Source of the DNA: CAYZHV01 sp046541355
GTDB taxonomy: Bacteria; Spirochaetota; Spirochaetia; DSM-27196; Alkalispirochaetaceae
DNA length: 14,909 bases
Assembly (NCBI GenBank): GCA_046541355.1
Contig: JBKHDM010000067.1
Span: forward strand, 1 to 14,909
Direction: 5' to 3'
Below, piece after piece: positions 1 through 6,838 of the stretch. Numbering within the stretch: position 1 is the stretch's first letter; every line of letters starts with the position of its first letter. The translations under genes and the position numbers were made by a program. The notes beneath the pieces are model-generated. The model was not told the origin of the DNA. It saw nothing but the letters and a program-made list of their open reading frames with translations, and ran no database searches.

Positions 1-151
1 TCGGCGACCCGATGCAGCAACGGGCGGCATTTTGCCGGCCGGATAAAAACCCCTGCCCCGTAACGCTCTACACTCGAGTGACCGCTACAAACGGAGGATG
101 ACATAGTCCTTTTTGCCGGATATTTGTACATCATTACTTTCCAATACGTTA
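1..151. other. Gene-free leading stretch with small inverted repeats
   Basis: No convincing coding region lies here. One frame is open from the window edge to a TAA at 61-63, so the tail of a gene starting outside the window cannot be excluded. Visible structures are a hairpin CGGCA-TTT-TGCCG at 25-37 and a perfect 10-bp palindrome CACTCGAGTG at 71-80. At 93-97 a GGAGG sits directly against an ATG that reads only ATG-ACA-TAG, so it opens no gene. Base composition turns AT-rich after about 110, as expected before a promoter. Confidence 0.5.
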
Positions 152-180
152 GTGTTTTTTAATTTGCATAAGCATATATT
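152..180 (+). promoter_or_regulatory. Weak promoter candidate for the first barrel protein
   Basis: The stretch from about 120 to 190 is clearly more AT-rich than its surroundings. TATATT at 175-180 matches TATAAT at five of six bases and would place the transcript start near 187, just ahead of the ribosome binding site at 197-203. No good -35 hexamer lies at the right distance (GTGTTT at 152-157 is poor), so the call rests mainly on the -10 box and the base composition. Confidence 0.3.
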
Positions 181-213
181 ACTTCCATACTTATGGGTGG
201 AGGTCTTCCAGAA

Positions 214-747
214 ATGAAACGCGCTCTTCTTATCGGGTTGATGGTGCTCTCAACGACGGCACTCTTTGGCGACTGGGGTGTAGAGTTCAACGTGGTCTGG
301 CCCTTTGTACCGGGAGTTCGCATCTACACCGCCAAGGTAACCCACACCCTCTGGGAGGCAGATGAAGCTTCCGGAGAGATAACCTTCGGCGTCCTTATCC
401 GACCTGGTACTCGGGATAACGAGGCGGCGGATCTGTTTCGTGAATACGGGATCAACCTCGGCTACCGGCAGTACTTCCTCGACAAGGCGCAGGTCGAGCT
501 CGCCCTCTACCCCTCCTACGCGATAGAAGTGGGTAACAGCGTGGATGGCCTCGACTATCGCGGGTTTGCCCTTACCGGTGAGTTGTACGGAGGCTACCGC
601 TTTGACCTTACAAACGACCTTGACTTCAACTGGTACCTTATGCCCCAGGCGGGTGTCGGCTATACCGTTATCTCCGACCTCGGGCCGGCTGAGGAGGCGG
701 AGTCTCCGTTCCCGGTGCTTAATCTCCAGGTGGGCGGGCGCTTTTAG
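214..747 (+). CDS. Small secreted outer-membrane beta-barrel-like protein, function unknown
   Basis: I do not recognise this 177-residue protein. It starts with a typical Sec signal peptide (MKRALLIGLMVLSTTALFG, cleavage near residue 19). The mature part alternates polar and hydrophobic residues with many aromatics and glycines (for example GINLGYRQYFL, ELYGGYRFDL and GVGYTVI). It ends in Gly-Gly-Arg-Phe; a C-terminal aromatic residue is usual for outer-membrane barrels. At this length an 8-strand barrel is plausible. I chose ATG 214 over the in-frame ATG at 193 because GTGGAGG (197-203) lies about 10 nt before 214 and the signal peptide begins there. It stands alone, followed by stem-loops and a long gap. 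Being a barrel is inferred from sequence style, and ligand and role are unknown. Confidence 0.7.
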   Translation: MKRALLIGLMVLSTTALFGDWGVEFNVVWPFVPGVRIYTAKVTHTLWEADEASGEITFGVLIRPGTRDNEAADLFREYGINLGYRQYFLDKAQVELALYPSYAIEVGNSVDGLDYRGFALTGELYGGYRFDLTNDLDFNWYLMPQAGVGYTVISDLGPAEEAESPFPVLNLQVGGRF

Positions 748-813
748 GCGCCCCTCCAGACCCGAAAGGCCGGGTCAGATCTCGCAGGGGCAACGGCGAC
801 TTCCAAAAGTCGC
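736..813 (+). terminator. Three successive stem-loops at the end of the first gene
   Basis: Three perfect hairpins follow one another. GGGCGC (736-741) pairs with GCGCCC (748-753), with the TAG stop codon in the TTTTAG loop. GACCCG (759-764) pairs with CGGGTC (771-776). GCGACTT (796-802) pairs with AAGTCGC (807-813) around a CCAA loop. None is followed by a T-run, so a classic intrinsic terminator is not shown. A Rho-assisted end or a 3' RNA-stabilising structure would fit equally well. Confidence 0.4.
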
Positions 814-1108
814 GGGAGAGCTGTCCGGGAGCGAGTTCTGATGGTTGAGGAGGATTGCGAAGCTTTCGGTTGCCCAACAGTGCCGTATCCTCGGAACTTC
901 AATTGAGCGGTACGAGGTACCGGCGATCTTCGACAGCGAGCGGACTCATTGGGAAGTGGACTACCCTGCTCCAGGCGCGAGGTACCAGGCACTCGTATCG
1001 CAAGAGCCCGTGCCGCCGGCGGGGTAGATAGTACCGGGGAAGAACGCGTTAACCAGTTGGAAATCTCGTCTCGACCTCTGAGCGCGGTTCAAATGGCGAC
1101 GATTTGGG
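814..1108. other. Long intergenic stretch without a supportable gene
   Basis: This is most of the roughly 460-base gap between the two barrel proteins. A 60-codon frame at 845-1027 starts with TTG, has no ribosome binding site and resembles nothing I know, so I do not call it. Minor structures are the palindrome CCGCCGGCGG at 1014-1023 and two copies of GAGGTACC (914-921 and 979-986). I see no tRNA or known RNA motif. Confidence 0.5.
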
Positions 1109-1137
1109 TTGCGCAAAACGCGAAATCGGACTTTACT
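1109..1137 (+). promoter_or_regulatory. Promoter candidate for the second barrel protein
   Basis: TTGCGC (1109-1114) and TTTACT (1132-1137) are 17 nt apart and match the -35 and -10 consensus at three and four of six bases. The -35 lies in an 8-bp palindrome, TTGCGCAA (1109-1116). A start near 1144 would give a leader of about 64 nt, with a small hairpin CTACC/GGTAG (1146-1150/1156-1160) right at its 5' end. The match is only fair. Confidence 0.3.
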
Positions 1138-1207
1138 TACTGTAACTACCTTCCCGGTAGAGATTTGCTCGATTTTCATCCCCAGAGTGGAGGACAGTAG
1201 GGGAAAG

Positions 1208-2167
1208 ATGCGACGGGCGTTTCTGCTCATCCTCATGGTTCTCCCTCTCGCCCTTTCCTGGGGACAGCAGGAGGGTGGGCAGAGGGGAATCGAGCGGTTC
1301 CGCAACCCAACCGTACGGACCGGTATCGGCCTCGGCATCCAGAGCGTCTCCTTTAACGTGGACGAGGCCGGTCTGAGCAACAACCAGATAAACGTCTCCC
1401 CGAACACGCCGATCCACCTCCTGATCGGGGCGGAGTGGCGAAGTATAGGTCTCGCCCTGCGCCTCGACCTCCCCCTTTCGGACCGGGAGGTTGAGGAGCG
1501 GGGGCGCACCCAGTTTGTCAACTTCCAGTTCCAGTACTTCGGGGATCAGCTTGCGGTGGACCTTGTATACCAGCTCCACCAGGGGATGTATGTGGAAAAC
1601 CCTTCGAGCTTCGATGAGGAGTTCAGCTCCATCAAGCTGCCGGACTTCGCCCTCCAGACGATCGCCGCCAACCTCCTGTGGGCGCGCAATCCGGAGTACT
1701 CCCTCGCTGCAGCGTATAAGCTCAACGCCCGCCTCCCCCGTTCAACAGCGTCCCTGGTCTGGCTCGGCGGGGTCTCAGGCATCTGGTTGCAGGGTCCGGG
1801 GGGCCCGGCGAAAGGGATGCCCGCCGCCGCGGGCACCGTGGCCCAGGAGGACGTCTACTTTATCGCCCGGACCGTTGCAGCCGGGGCCGGAGGAACCGGA
1901 ACCCTGCAGCTCGGAAACTGGTTCCTCGCGCCCCTGGTCGGCATAGCCTTCGGACCGCAGCTTGTGGACTACGCTGCAGTCGGTGATTCCGGTCTGCGCT
2001 GGACGGTGGCACCTCAGCTCGTCGGCAGGCTGAGTTTCGGCTACAACGGAGACAGCTTCTTCGCCGCCTTTGTCGCAAGCGCCGACTTTCGCAACGTCCT
2101 GGTGCCGGACATGGACGCTACCCAGGGCTCCTACCTGGTGGAGATAGTTCTCGGTCGCCGCTGGTAG
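1208..2167 (+). CDS. Secreted outer-membrane beta-barrel-like protein, function unknown
   Basis: This 319-residue protein has a clear signal peptide (MRRAFLLILMVLPLALSWGQ, cleavage near residue 20). Its body consists of amphipathic beta-type segments such as FVNFQFQYFG, LAVDLVYQLHQG, RLSFGYNGDSFFAAFVAS and YLVEIVLGRRW. The last residue is Trp, in keeping with the aromatic C-terminus of outer-membrane barrels. A longer in-frame start at 1109 exists, but its extra 33 residues would bury the signal peptide. ATG 1208 is preceded by AGGGGA (1199-1204) and by GGAGG (1189-1193), the latter rather far away. The stop lies only 7 nt from the stop of the converging ureohydrolase gene. I do not recognise a family. 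A porin or spirochaete-type outer-membrane protein is possible. Confidence 0.7.
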   Translation: MRRAFLLILMVLPLALSWGQQEGGQRGIERFRNPTVRTGIGLGIQSVSFNVDEAGLSNNQINVSPNTPIHLLIGAEWRSIGLALRLDLPLSDREVEERGRTQFVNFQFQYFGDQLAVDLVYQLHQGMYVENPSSFDEEFSSIKLPDFALQTIAANLLWARNPEYSLAAAYKLNARLPRSTASLVWLGGVSGIWLQGPGGPAKGMPAAAGTVAQEDVYFIARTVAAGAGGTGTLQLGNWFLAPLVGIAFGPQLVDYAAVGDSGLRWTVAPQLVGRLSFGYNGDSFFAAFVASADFRNVLVPDMDATQGSYLVEIVLGRRW

Positions 2168-2174
2168 CCCTCCC

Positions 2175-3014
2175 CTACTCCGGAAGCATGATACCGAGCA
2201 ACTCCCGCACAACTTTTGCCGCGACCGACGCGGTAATACCCGCCTGGTCCCGCAACGGATTGAGCTCCACAACGTCCGCGGCGATAATCGGCCCCTCTAG
2301 GGCGTGCAGAATCGCAAGAAGCTCCCGCACGCTCATCCCTCCAGGCTCGTGGTGGCTCACCCCCGGGGCAAAGGCGGGGTCGAGAACGTCGAGGTCCACC
2401 GAGAGATAGACCGGCCCGGCCGGCAGGGACTCGACCACGCGGAGTAAATCAAAATGGCGCATCTCCAGCTGTTCGACCCCAAACCTCTGCGCCTGCTCAC
2501 GCTGATGGCGCGTCAGGGAGCGAACCCCTATCTGCACAAGCCCCGAGGCGGCGCCATCCTCCATCACCCTCGCGAAGGGTGTGGCGTGAGAGTAGCGATT
2601 ACCGTCGAGGACGTCGTAGAGGTCGCCGTGAGCGTCGAGATGAACGATCCTCGCCGGACCTGCTGCCGAGGCGACCGCCCGGATGAGCGGGTAGCTCACC
2701 GAGTGGTCGCCACCGATAGCGAGGGGGATACCGCCACGGTCGAGAACCGCTCTCGCCGCCTCCTCGATCTCCCGCCGGTAGCCCGGCTCGCCTGGAATGT
2801 CGAGGTCACCGAGGTCCATCCAGCCCCCGGGGGGAGCTACCTCCCGACCGGCCTCGGTGAACCAGTTGCCCGAGGCGGAGTAGAGCACCTCCCGCAGCCG
2901 TGCAGGGGCGAGGGCCGGCCCCCGGGCAAAGGAGGAGTTGGCGTCAAAGGGGAGACCGAGGAGGGCAACCGAGCCGCCCTCGAGGGCGGCGAGACGAGAG
3001 TTGAATCCGGCCAC
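2175..3014 (-). CDS. speB: Agmatinase-type ureohydrolase (arginase family)
   Basis: A 279-residue arginase/agmatinase-family enzyme, close to the usual family length. All manganese-ligand motifs are visible: GGDHS with H104, DAHGD with D127, H129 and D131, and SVDLDVLDP with D207 and D209. SHATPF around H144 and the late VVELNP resemble agmatinases (agmatine to putrescine and urea) more than arginases. Formimidoylglutamase or a guanidino-acid hydrolase cannot be excluded, because no other polyamine gene is present. The start is taken as GTG 3014, 6 nt after the stop of the mscS-type gene, with only a weak GGGTGA upstream. Translation by coupling within one transcript is therefore likely. The enzyme has no signal peptide and is cytoplasmic. 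Confidence 0.85.
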   Translation of the reverse strand: MAGFNSRLAALEGGSVALLGLPFDANSSFARGPALAPARLREVLYSASGNWFTEAGREVAPPGGWMDLGDLDIPGEPGYRREIEEAARAVLDRGGIPLAIGGDHSVSYPLIRAVASAAGPARIVHLDAHGDLYDVLDGNRYSHATPFARVMEDGAASGLVQIGVRSLTRHQREQAQRFGVEQLEMRHFDLLRVVESLPAGPVYLSVDLDVLDPAFAPGVSHHEPGGMSVRELLAILHALEGPIIAADVVELNPLRDQAGITASVAAKVVRELLGIMLPE

Positions 3015-3020
3015 TGTCGC

Positions 3021-3929
3021 TCACCCGGTAAGCTTTGAGAGGTCGAGGTCCGGGCGGAAGTGGAGGGTCCGCTGGGGAAAGGGGATCTCGATTCCGCTTC
3101 GGTCGAAGGCCGCCTTCAGGCGCCTGCGGTACTCCCGGCCCACCGTCCACTGCTGGACCGGCCTGGTCTTGATTCGCCCTTTAATCACGATTTCGTTCGC
3201 CCCGAAGGCGTCGACGCCGAAGACCTCCATCGGCTCAAGAATGAGGGCTGAGAACTTCTGGTCCCCTCGCAACTCCTCATCGGTCTCCCGCATAACCTGT
3301 ATCACCTGGTCGATATCGGAGTCGTAGGCTACACCGATGTCAAAGACGATCGCCGACCACTCCTTGGTCATGTTGGACAGGGAGTTGATCTTGCCGTTCT
3401 GGACGACGTGTACCGTACCGGAGAGGTCCCGAAGCACGATGGTTCTCAGGCCGACATTTTCCACGACTCCTCCTGTACCGTTTATCACAGCCACATCTCC
3501 CGCACGAACCTGGTTCTCCAAAAGCAGAAAGAAGCCGGAGATGAAGTCCCGTACCAGCTCCTGAGCCCCGAAACCTACGGCGAGGCCGAGAATACCGGCA
3601 CCGGCGATAATCGGAGCTACATCAATCCCGAGCTGTCGGAGGAGCAGCATGAGGAGAATGAGCCAGAGAAACACCTTTATGACCGACCTGAGGATGCCAA
3701 AGAGTGTCTCGAGCCGCTTGTCGAGCTCTCCGCCCTCCTCGAGCGCGCCGCCACGCTGGAGCCGTCCGAGGACCATCGGGCGAAGCCGCTTCAGCAGAAC
3801 ATTTGCAAGACGCATCACCACCGCGGCGATGATAAGAATGAGCAGCAGTCGGGGTAGTACGGTTATGAGCCAGGTAAAGCCGTCGGTGGCGAGCTCCTCC
3901 CAGAACCCCGGCGTCAGCAGATTCTCCAT
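3021..3929 (-). CDS. mscS: MscS-family mechanosensitive ion channel
   Basis: A 302-residue small-conductance mechanosensitive channel. It has three membrane segments, at about residues 19-42, 84-101 and 104-136. The third is the pore helix, with the family's Gly/Ala pattern (GAGILGLAVGFGAQELVRD, 110-128). The cytoplasmic beta domain (RAGDVAVINGTGGVVENVG, from residue 142) and the alpha/beta C-terminal domain follow. It opens under membrane tension to release solutes on osmotic downshock. The start ATG 3929 has a good site, AAGGAG (complement of 3935-3940), 5 nt upstream. It is the first gene of a two-gene minus-strand unit with the ureohydrolase. The residue pattern resembles the short YggB/YkuT-like members; it has no large periplasmic extension. 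Confidence 0.92.
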   Translation of the reverse strand: MENLLTPGFWEELATDGFTWLITVLPRLLLILIIAAVVMRLANVLLKRLRPMVLGRLQRGGALEEGGELDKRLETLFGILRSVIKVFLWLILLMLLLRQLGIDVAPIIAGAGILGLAVGFGAQELVRDFISGFFLLLENQVRAGDVAVINGTGGVVENVGLRTIVLRDLSGTVHVVQNGKINSLSNMTKEWSAIVFDIGVAYDSDIDQVIQVMRETDEELRGDQKFSALILEPMEVFGVDAFGANEIVIKGRIKTRPVQQWTVGREYRRRLKAAFDRSGIEIPFPQRTLHFRPDLDLSKLTG

Positions 3930-3995
3930 AGTAACTCCTTCACTTTTGAAATTTGAATATCCCCTGGACGAGAGATCAGCCCGTGAGGTCGAGTT

Positions 3996-4024
3996 CCCCG
4001 GTCCCGGGGCTGCTGGGTGTACCC
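3996..4024. promoter_or_regulatory. Two adjacent palindromes in the divergent region
   Basis: CCCCGG-TC-CCGGGG (3996-4009) is a 14-bp inverted repeat. GGGT-GT-ACCC (4015-4024) follows 5 bp later. Both lie between the divergent mscS-type and mprF genes, where a regulator could bind. No known operator is recognised, and GC-rich DNA produces such palindromes easily. Confidence 0.3.
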
Positions 4025-4033
4025 CCGCGCCTT

Positions 4034-4070
4034 TTGTAGCTCTTGTTCATGCTGCATAGACGTCTAAACT
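4034..4070 (+). promoter_or_regulatory. Weak promoter candidates for mprF
   Basis: Two overlapping solutions are visible: TTGTTC (4043-4048) with TAAACT (4065-4070) at 16 nt, and TTGTAG (4034-4039) with CATAGA (4055-4060) at 15 nt. Each is a poor to fair match. The second would start transcription near 4067 and include all of the downstream stem-loops. The CTGCATAG...TCTAA block here recurs upstream of the phosphatase/GH65 operon at 9391-9405. Confidence 0.3.
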
Positions 4071-4072
4071 AG

Positions 4073-4149
4073 CCGGTTACGACCGGCAGGGCAACCGCCC
4101 TCACCTGCTCCCGGACAAGGGGCGTGAGATGAGCCCCTCGACTTCGAGG
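4073..4149 (+). promoter_or_regulatory. Structured 5' leader of mprF with four consecutive stem-loops
   Basis: Read as RNA, this stretch folds into four neighbouring hairpins. CCGGT-UACG-ACCGG (4073-4086) has a UNCG-type tetraloop. GGGC-AACC-GCCC spans 4089-4100. The third is a two-part stem in which CUCAC (4100-4104) pairs with GUGAG (4124-4128) and GCUCC (4107-4111) pairs with GGGGC (4119-4123, one G-U pair) across a 2-nt bulge. CCUCG-ACUU-CGAGG spans 4136-4149. The second and third share base 4100, so they compete by one pair. I do not recognise a known riboswitch. The remaining bases to the mprF start are less structured. Confidence 0.45.
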
Positions 4150-4238
4150 ATCTATGCCATCCGTTGGGATAGATACCCACTACCGCCGATGAGTGTCCAC
4201 TATTTGCCCCGGGTATCGAGAGGTCGTACCATTCATCC

Positions 4239-6785
4239 ATGCGAAAGATCGCGAGACGGGCGGTTCGACTACTTCTCGGCGGCGGGCGGCTCGTTCTTTT
4301 TGCCGCAGCCCTCTGGACCCTCTACATCGAGCTCGGAAGGTTTCCCACCGACCGGCTCATCGAGCCTCTATCAGCTCTTTCAGGCCTCAGGATCGCCGGA
4401 GTGGTCGGGCTGCTGCTTCTCTCCTACCTGATGGCTTCGGTAACCGAGGCGCTCGCGGGGCGCTACGGCGGCATCCGGCTCAGGCCGGGGCGGGCGACCC
4501 TCGCGGCACTCATCACCGTGGGTATCACAAACAGCGCAAGCTTTGGACTGCTCACCGGCAGCGGACTGCGCTACCGCCTCTACAACGCCTGGGGGCTCAC
4601 CGCCTTTACCACCACCAAGGTTCTCGTCTTTACAACAACCACCTTCGCCCTCGGATACTCGGTTCTCACCGGTGTCGGGCTTCTATCCCTCCCCGGGGGC
4701 TACACCCTCCTTCCCTGGGTGCCCGAGGCACTCCACCTGCCGGCGGGAGCGGTTCTGTTGGCTTCCCTGCCGGCCTACGTGCTGTTTGCCTTGCGCTACC
4801 GGGCGGGGCTACGCTTCTTCGGGATCCGGCTCTCTCCACCGAAGCCGGGGGAGGCGGCGCTCCAAGCCCTCGTCGGCGTAGCCGACTGGTTTGCCGGAGC
4901 GACCCTTCTGTTTCTCCTTCTGCCCTCTTTCGGCATCGAGAGCTATGGAATCCTCCTGACAGCGTACGGGATTGCGATTCTCGCGGGTATCGTAAGTGGA
5001 CTACCCGGTGGTATCGGCGTCTTCGACGCACTGTTTATACTGATTCTCAGTAGGAGCTTTCCGGTTCCCGAACTCGCATCAGCTCTTCTCGCCTACCGCC
5101 TCATCTACTTTGTAGTGCCCCTTTTCATTGGGCTTGCCCTGCTGTTCCGGCGGGAGCGGATCACCGAGGCCCCGAAGCTCTCCGAAGGGACCCTACGATT
5201 CGGTCGGCGGGTGCGCAGCGTTCTCCCCTCCCTGATGACCCTTGCGGTCTTTTTGTCAGGGGTTCTTCTGCTGCTCTCAGGAGCGACACCGGGACGCCCA
5301 GCCCGGATCGCGGGAATTCTCTCAATCCTGCCCCTGCCTGTTCTGGAAGCCTCACATAGTCTGGCGAGCGTTCTCGGCCTCATGCTGCTCTTTCTCGCCC
5401 GGGGACTCCAGCGCAGGTTACTGGTCGCCTGGGTCATGACCGTCGCGCTTCTGCTGTCGGCGACGGCGGCTACGGCACTGCGGGGAGGTGGACTCGAGGT
5501 GACCGCGGTGATGGCGACCACCCTCATCTCCCTTCTCGCCTCGAAGCGTGACTTTTACCGGCGCTCGAGGATAGTGTCGGCTCCCCTCCCGGGAGGTTGG
5601 ATCGCGGCGATTATCCTGGTCCTCCTCACCACCGGTTGGCTGACGGTATTTGCCAACCGGCCGGTCGCGCTCAACCGCTTTCTCTGGCTCGAGGTCTCTC
5701 CTGAATCCGACGTTGCCCGCTCCCTGAGAGCCCTCGGGGGCGCCGTCGCGGTTGCGGCACTCCTCTTTATTGTCCGGGCCGTTGGGCACAGGATCGTCCC
5801 GAGACCGGGAGAGCCTACCGCGGAGAGCCCGATTGTCCGACGGATCGTGGCGGCCGGCGAGGCGACCTACGCACATCTCGCCCTCCTGGGGGACAAACGG
5901 TTTCTTCTCGATGAGACACAGAGCGCCTTTATCATGTACGCAATCACCGGCCGCAGCTGGATCAGCATGGGAGATCCCGTCGGTCCCCGGCAGCTGTGGC
6001 CGGAGCTTGTCTGGAGGTTCCGGGAGCTCAGCGACCGGATGGGGGGCACGCCCCTCTTTTACGAGGTGCCTCGAGAGAGTCTGCCCCTCTACGAAGACAT
6101 CGGGCTCACCTCCTTACCGATCGGTGAGGAGGCGCGGGTTGATCTGTCGAGCTTTACCCTCTCCGGGAGGGAGAATCACGATCTTCGAAGCGCCCGCAAC
6201 CGTATGCGCCGCGAGGGGTGGGAGTTCCGAATCCTCGAGGCGGAGGAACTCGAGGGTTACCTGCCCCGCCTCAAAGCGGTTTCCGACGCCTGGCTCGCGG
6301 CGAAGGGGGGCCGGGAGCGTGGATTCGCCCTGGGCGTTTTTGACCCCGCCTACCTGAGAAACTTTCCCATAGCCGTTGTTGAGCGGGACCAGGAGGTGAT
6401 CGCCTTTGCAAACCTCTGGGAGTCGGCGAAACGGCAGGAGGCTTCCGTCGACCTCATGCGTCATAACCCCGAGGCGCCCTCGCAAACCATGGACTTTCTC
6501 TTTGTGGAACTCCTCGAGCGGGAGCGGGAGGCGGGGTTCAGGGAGTTTAACCTCGGCCTTGCTCCCCTGTCGGGGATGGAAGAGGGCGAGCTTGCTCCCC
6601 TCTATCACCGCCTCGCGGGTCTGCTCTTTCGCCACGGGGAGAACTTCTACAGTTTCCAGGGACTGCGGAGCTACAAGGAGAAGTTCCATCCCCGGTGGGA
6701 GCCGCGCTACCTGGTCTCACCCGGCGGCTTCGGACTGCTCACGGGTCTGCTGAGTCTGGTGAGGCTCGCCACAACGAGGAAGTAG
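4239..6785 (+). CDS. mprF: MprF: lysyl/alanyl-phosphatidylglycerol synthase and flippase
   Basis: An 848-residue full-length MprF, near the 840 of the Staphylococcus aureus protein. The N-terminal half is polytopic membrane. Residues 1-310 form the flippase module with SGLPGGIGVFD near 252-262, and further helices run to about 515. The soluble C-terminal part (about 520-845) is the GNAT-fold domain that moves an amino acid from aminoacyl-tRNA to phosphatidylglycerol. Its hallmarks are present: GDKRFL (about 551), RGFALGVFDPAYL (about 694), MRHNPEAP (about 739), FNLGLAPLSG, and FYSFQGLRSYKEKF followed by PRWEPRYL (about 803-826). The product makes the membrane surface less negative, which lowers sensitivity to cationic peptides. 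Lysine or alanine specificity cannot be read by eye. The start ATG 4239 has only a distant GAGAGG (4218-4223), but the N-terminus MRKIARRAVR is a natural pre-membrane segment. Confidence 0.93.
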   Translation: MRKIARRAVRLLLGGGRLVLFAAALWTLYIELGRFPTDRLIEPLSALSGLRIAGVVGLLLLSYLMASVTEALAGRYGGIRLRPGRATLAALITVGITNSASFGLLTGSGLRYRLYNAWGLTAFTTTKVLVFTTTTFALGYSVLTGVGLLSLPGGYTLLPWVPEALHLPAGAVLLASLPAYVLFALRYRAGLRFFGIRLSPPKPGEAALQALVGVADWFAGATLLFLLLPSFGIESYGILLTAYGIAILAGIVSGLPGGIGVFDALFILILSRSFPVPELASALLAYRLIYFVVPLFIGLALLFRRERITEAPKLSEGTLRFGRRVRSVLPSLMTLAVFLSGVLLLLSGATPGRPARIAGILSILPLPVLEASHSLASVLGLMLLFLARGLQRRLLVAWVMTVALLLSATAATALRGGGLEVTAVMATTLISLLASKRDFYRRSRIVSAPLPGGWIAAIILVLLTTGWLTVFANRPVALNRFLWLEVSPESDVARSLRALGGAVAVAALLFIVRAVGHRIVPRPGEPTAESPIVRRIVAAGEATYAHLALLGDKRFLLDETQSAFIMYAITGRSWISMGDPVGPRQLWPELVWRFRELSDRMGGTPLFYEVPRESLPLYEDIGLTSLPIGEEARVDLSSFTLSGRENHDLRSARNRMRREGWEFRILEAEELEGYLPRLKAVSDAWLAAKGGRERGFALGVFDPAYLRNFPIAVVERDQEVIAFANLWESAKRQEASVDLMRHNPEAPSQTMDFLFVELLEREREAGFREFNLGLAPLSGMEEGELAPLYHRLAGLLFRHGENFYSFQGLRSYKEKFHPRWEPRYLVSPGGFGLLTGLLSLVRLATTRK

Positions 6786-6812
6786 ACAGATTCTCGGTTT
6801 GGGGCGTAGAAT
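6783..6812 (+). promoter_or_regulatory. Promoter for the PilZ gene, overlapping the mprF stop
   Basis: TAGACA (6783-6788) and TAGAAT (6807-6812) each match the sigma-70 consensus at five of six bases, with 18-nt spacing. This is the best promoter match I find in the window. The -35 box begins with the TAG stop codon of mprF. Transcription would start near 6819, leaving a leader of about 20 nt that contains the GGAAG ribosome site. The PilZ gene may therefore be expressed independently as well as by read-through. Confidence 0.5.
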
Positions 6813-6838
6813 TCAGTAAGGTCGGAAGCGTTTAAGCA

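Noticed and set aside
113..217. Short frame from a TTG that overlaps the first gene as ATGA
   Set aside because: It is translated from AT-rich promoter DNA, and the GGAGG is 15 nt from the TTG. Coupling by chance is more likely.
845..1027. 60-codon frame between the two barrel proteins
   Set aside because: TTG start, no ribosome binding site, no recognisable sequence pattern and no neighbour supporting it.
1109..1207. Upstream start of the second barrel protein
   Set aside because: The 33 extra residues would precede a textbook signal peptide. ATG 1208 has ribosome-site-like sequence ahead of it.
4060..4100. Resemblance to parts of the c-di-GMP-I (GEMM) riboswitch (CTAAAC, GGTTAC, AGGGCAA words)
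   Set aside because: The words are in the wrong order and the GCACA/GCAAA joining sequences and three-way junction are missing. I could not run a covariance search.
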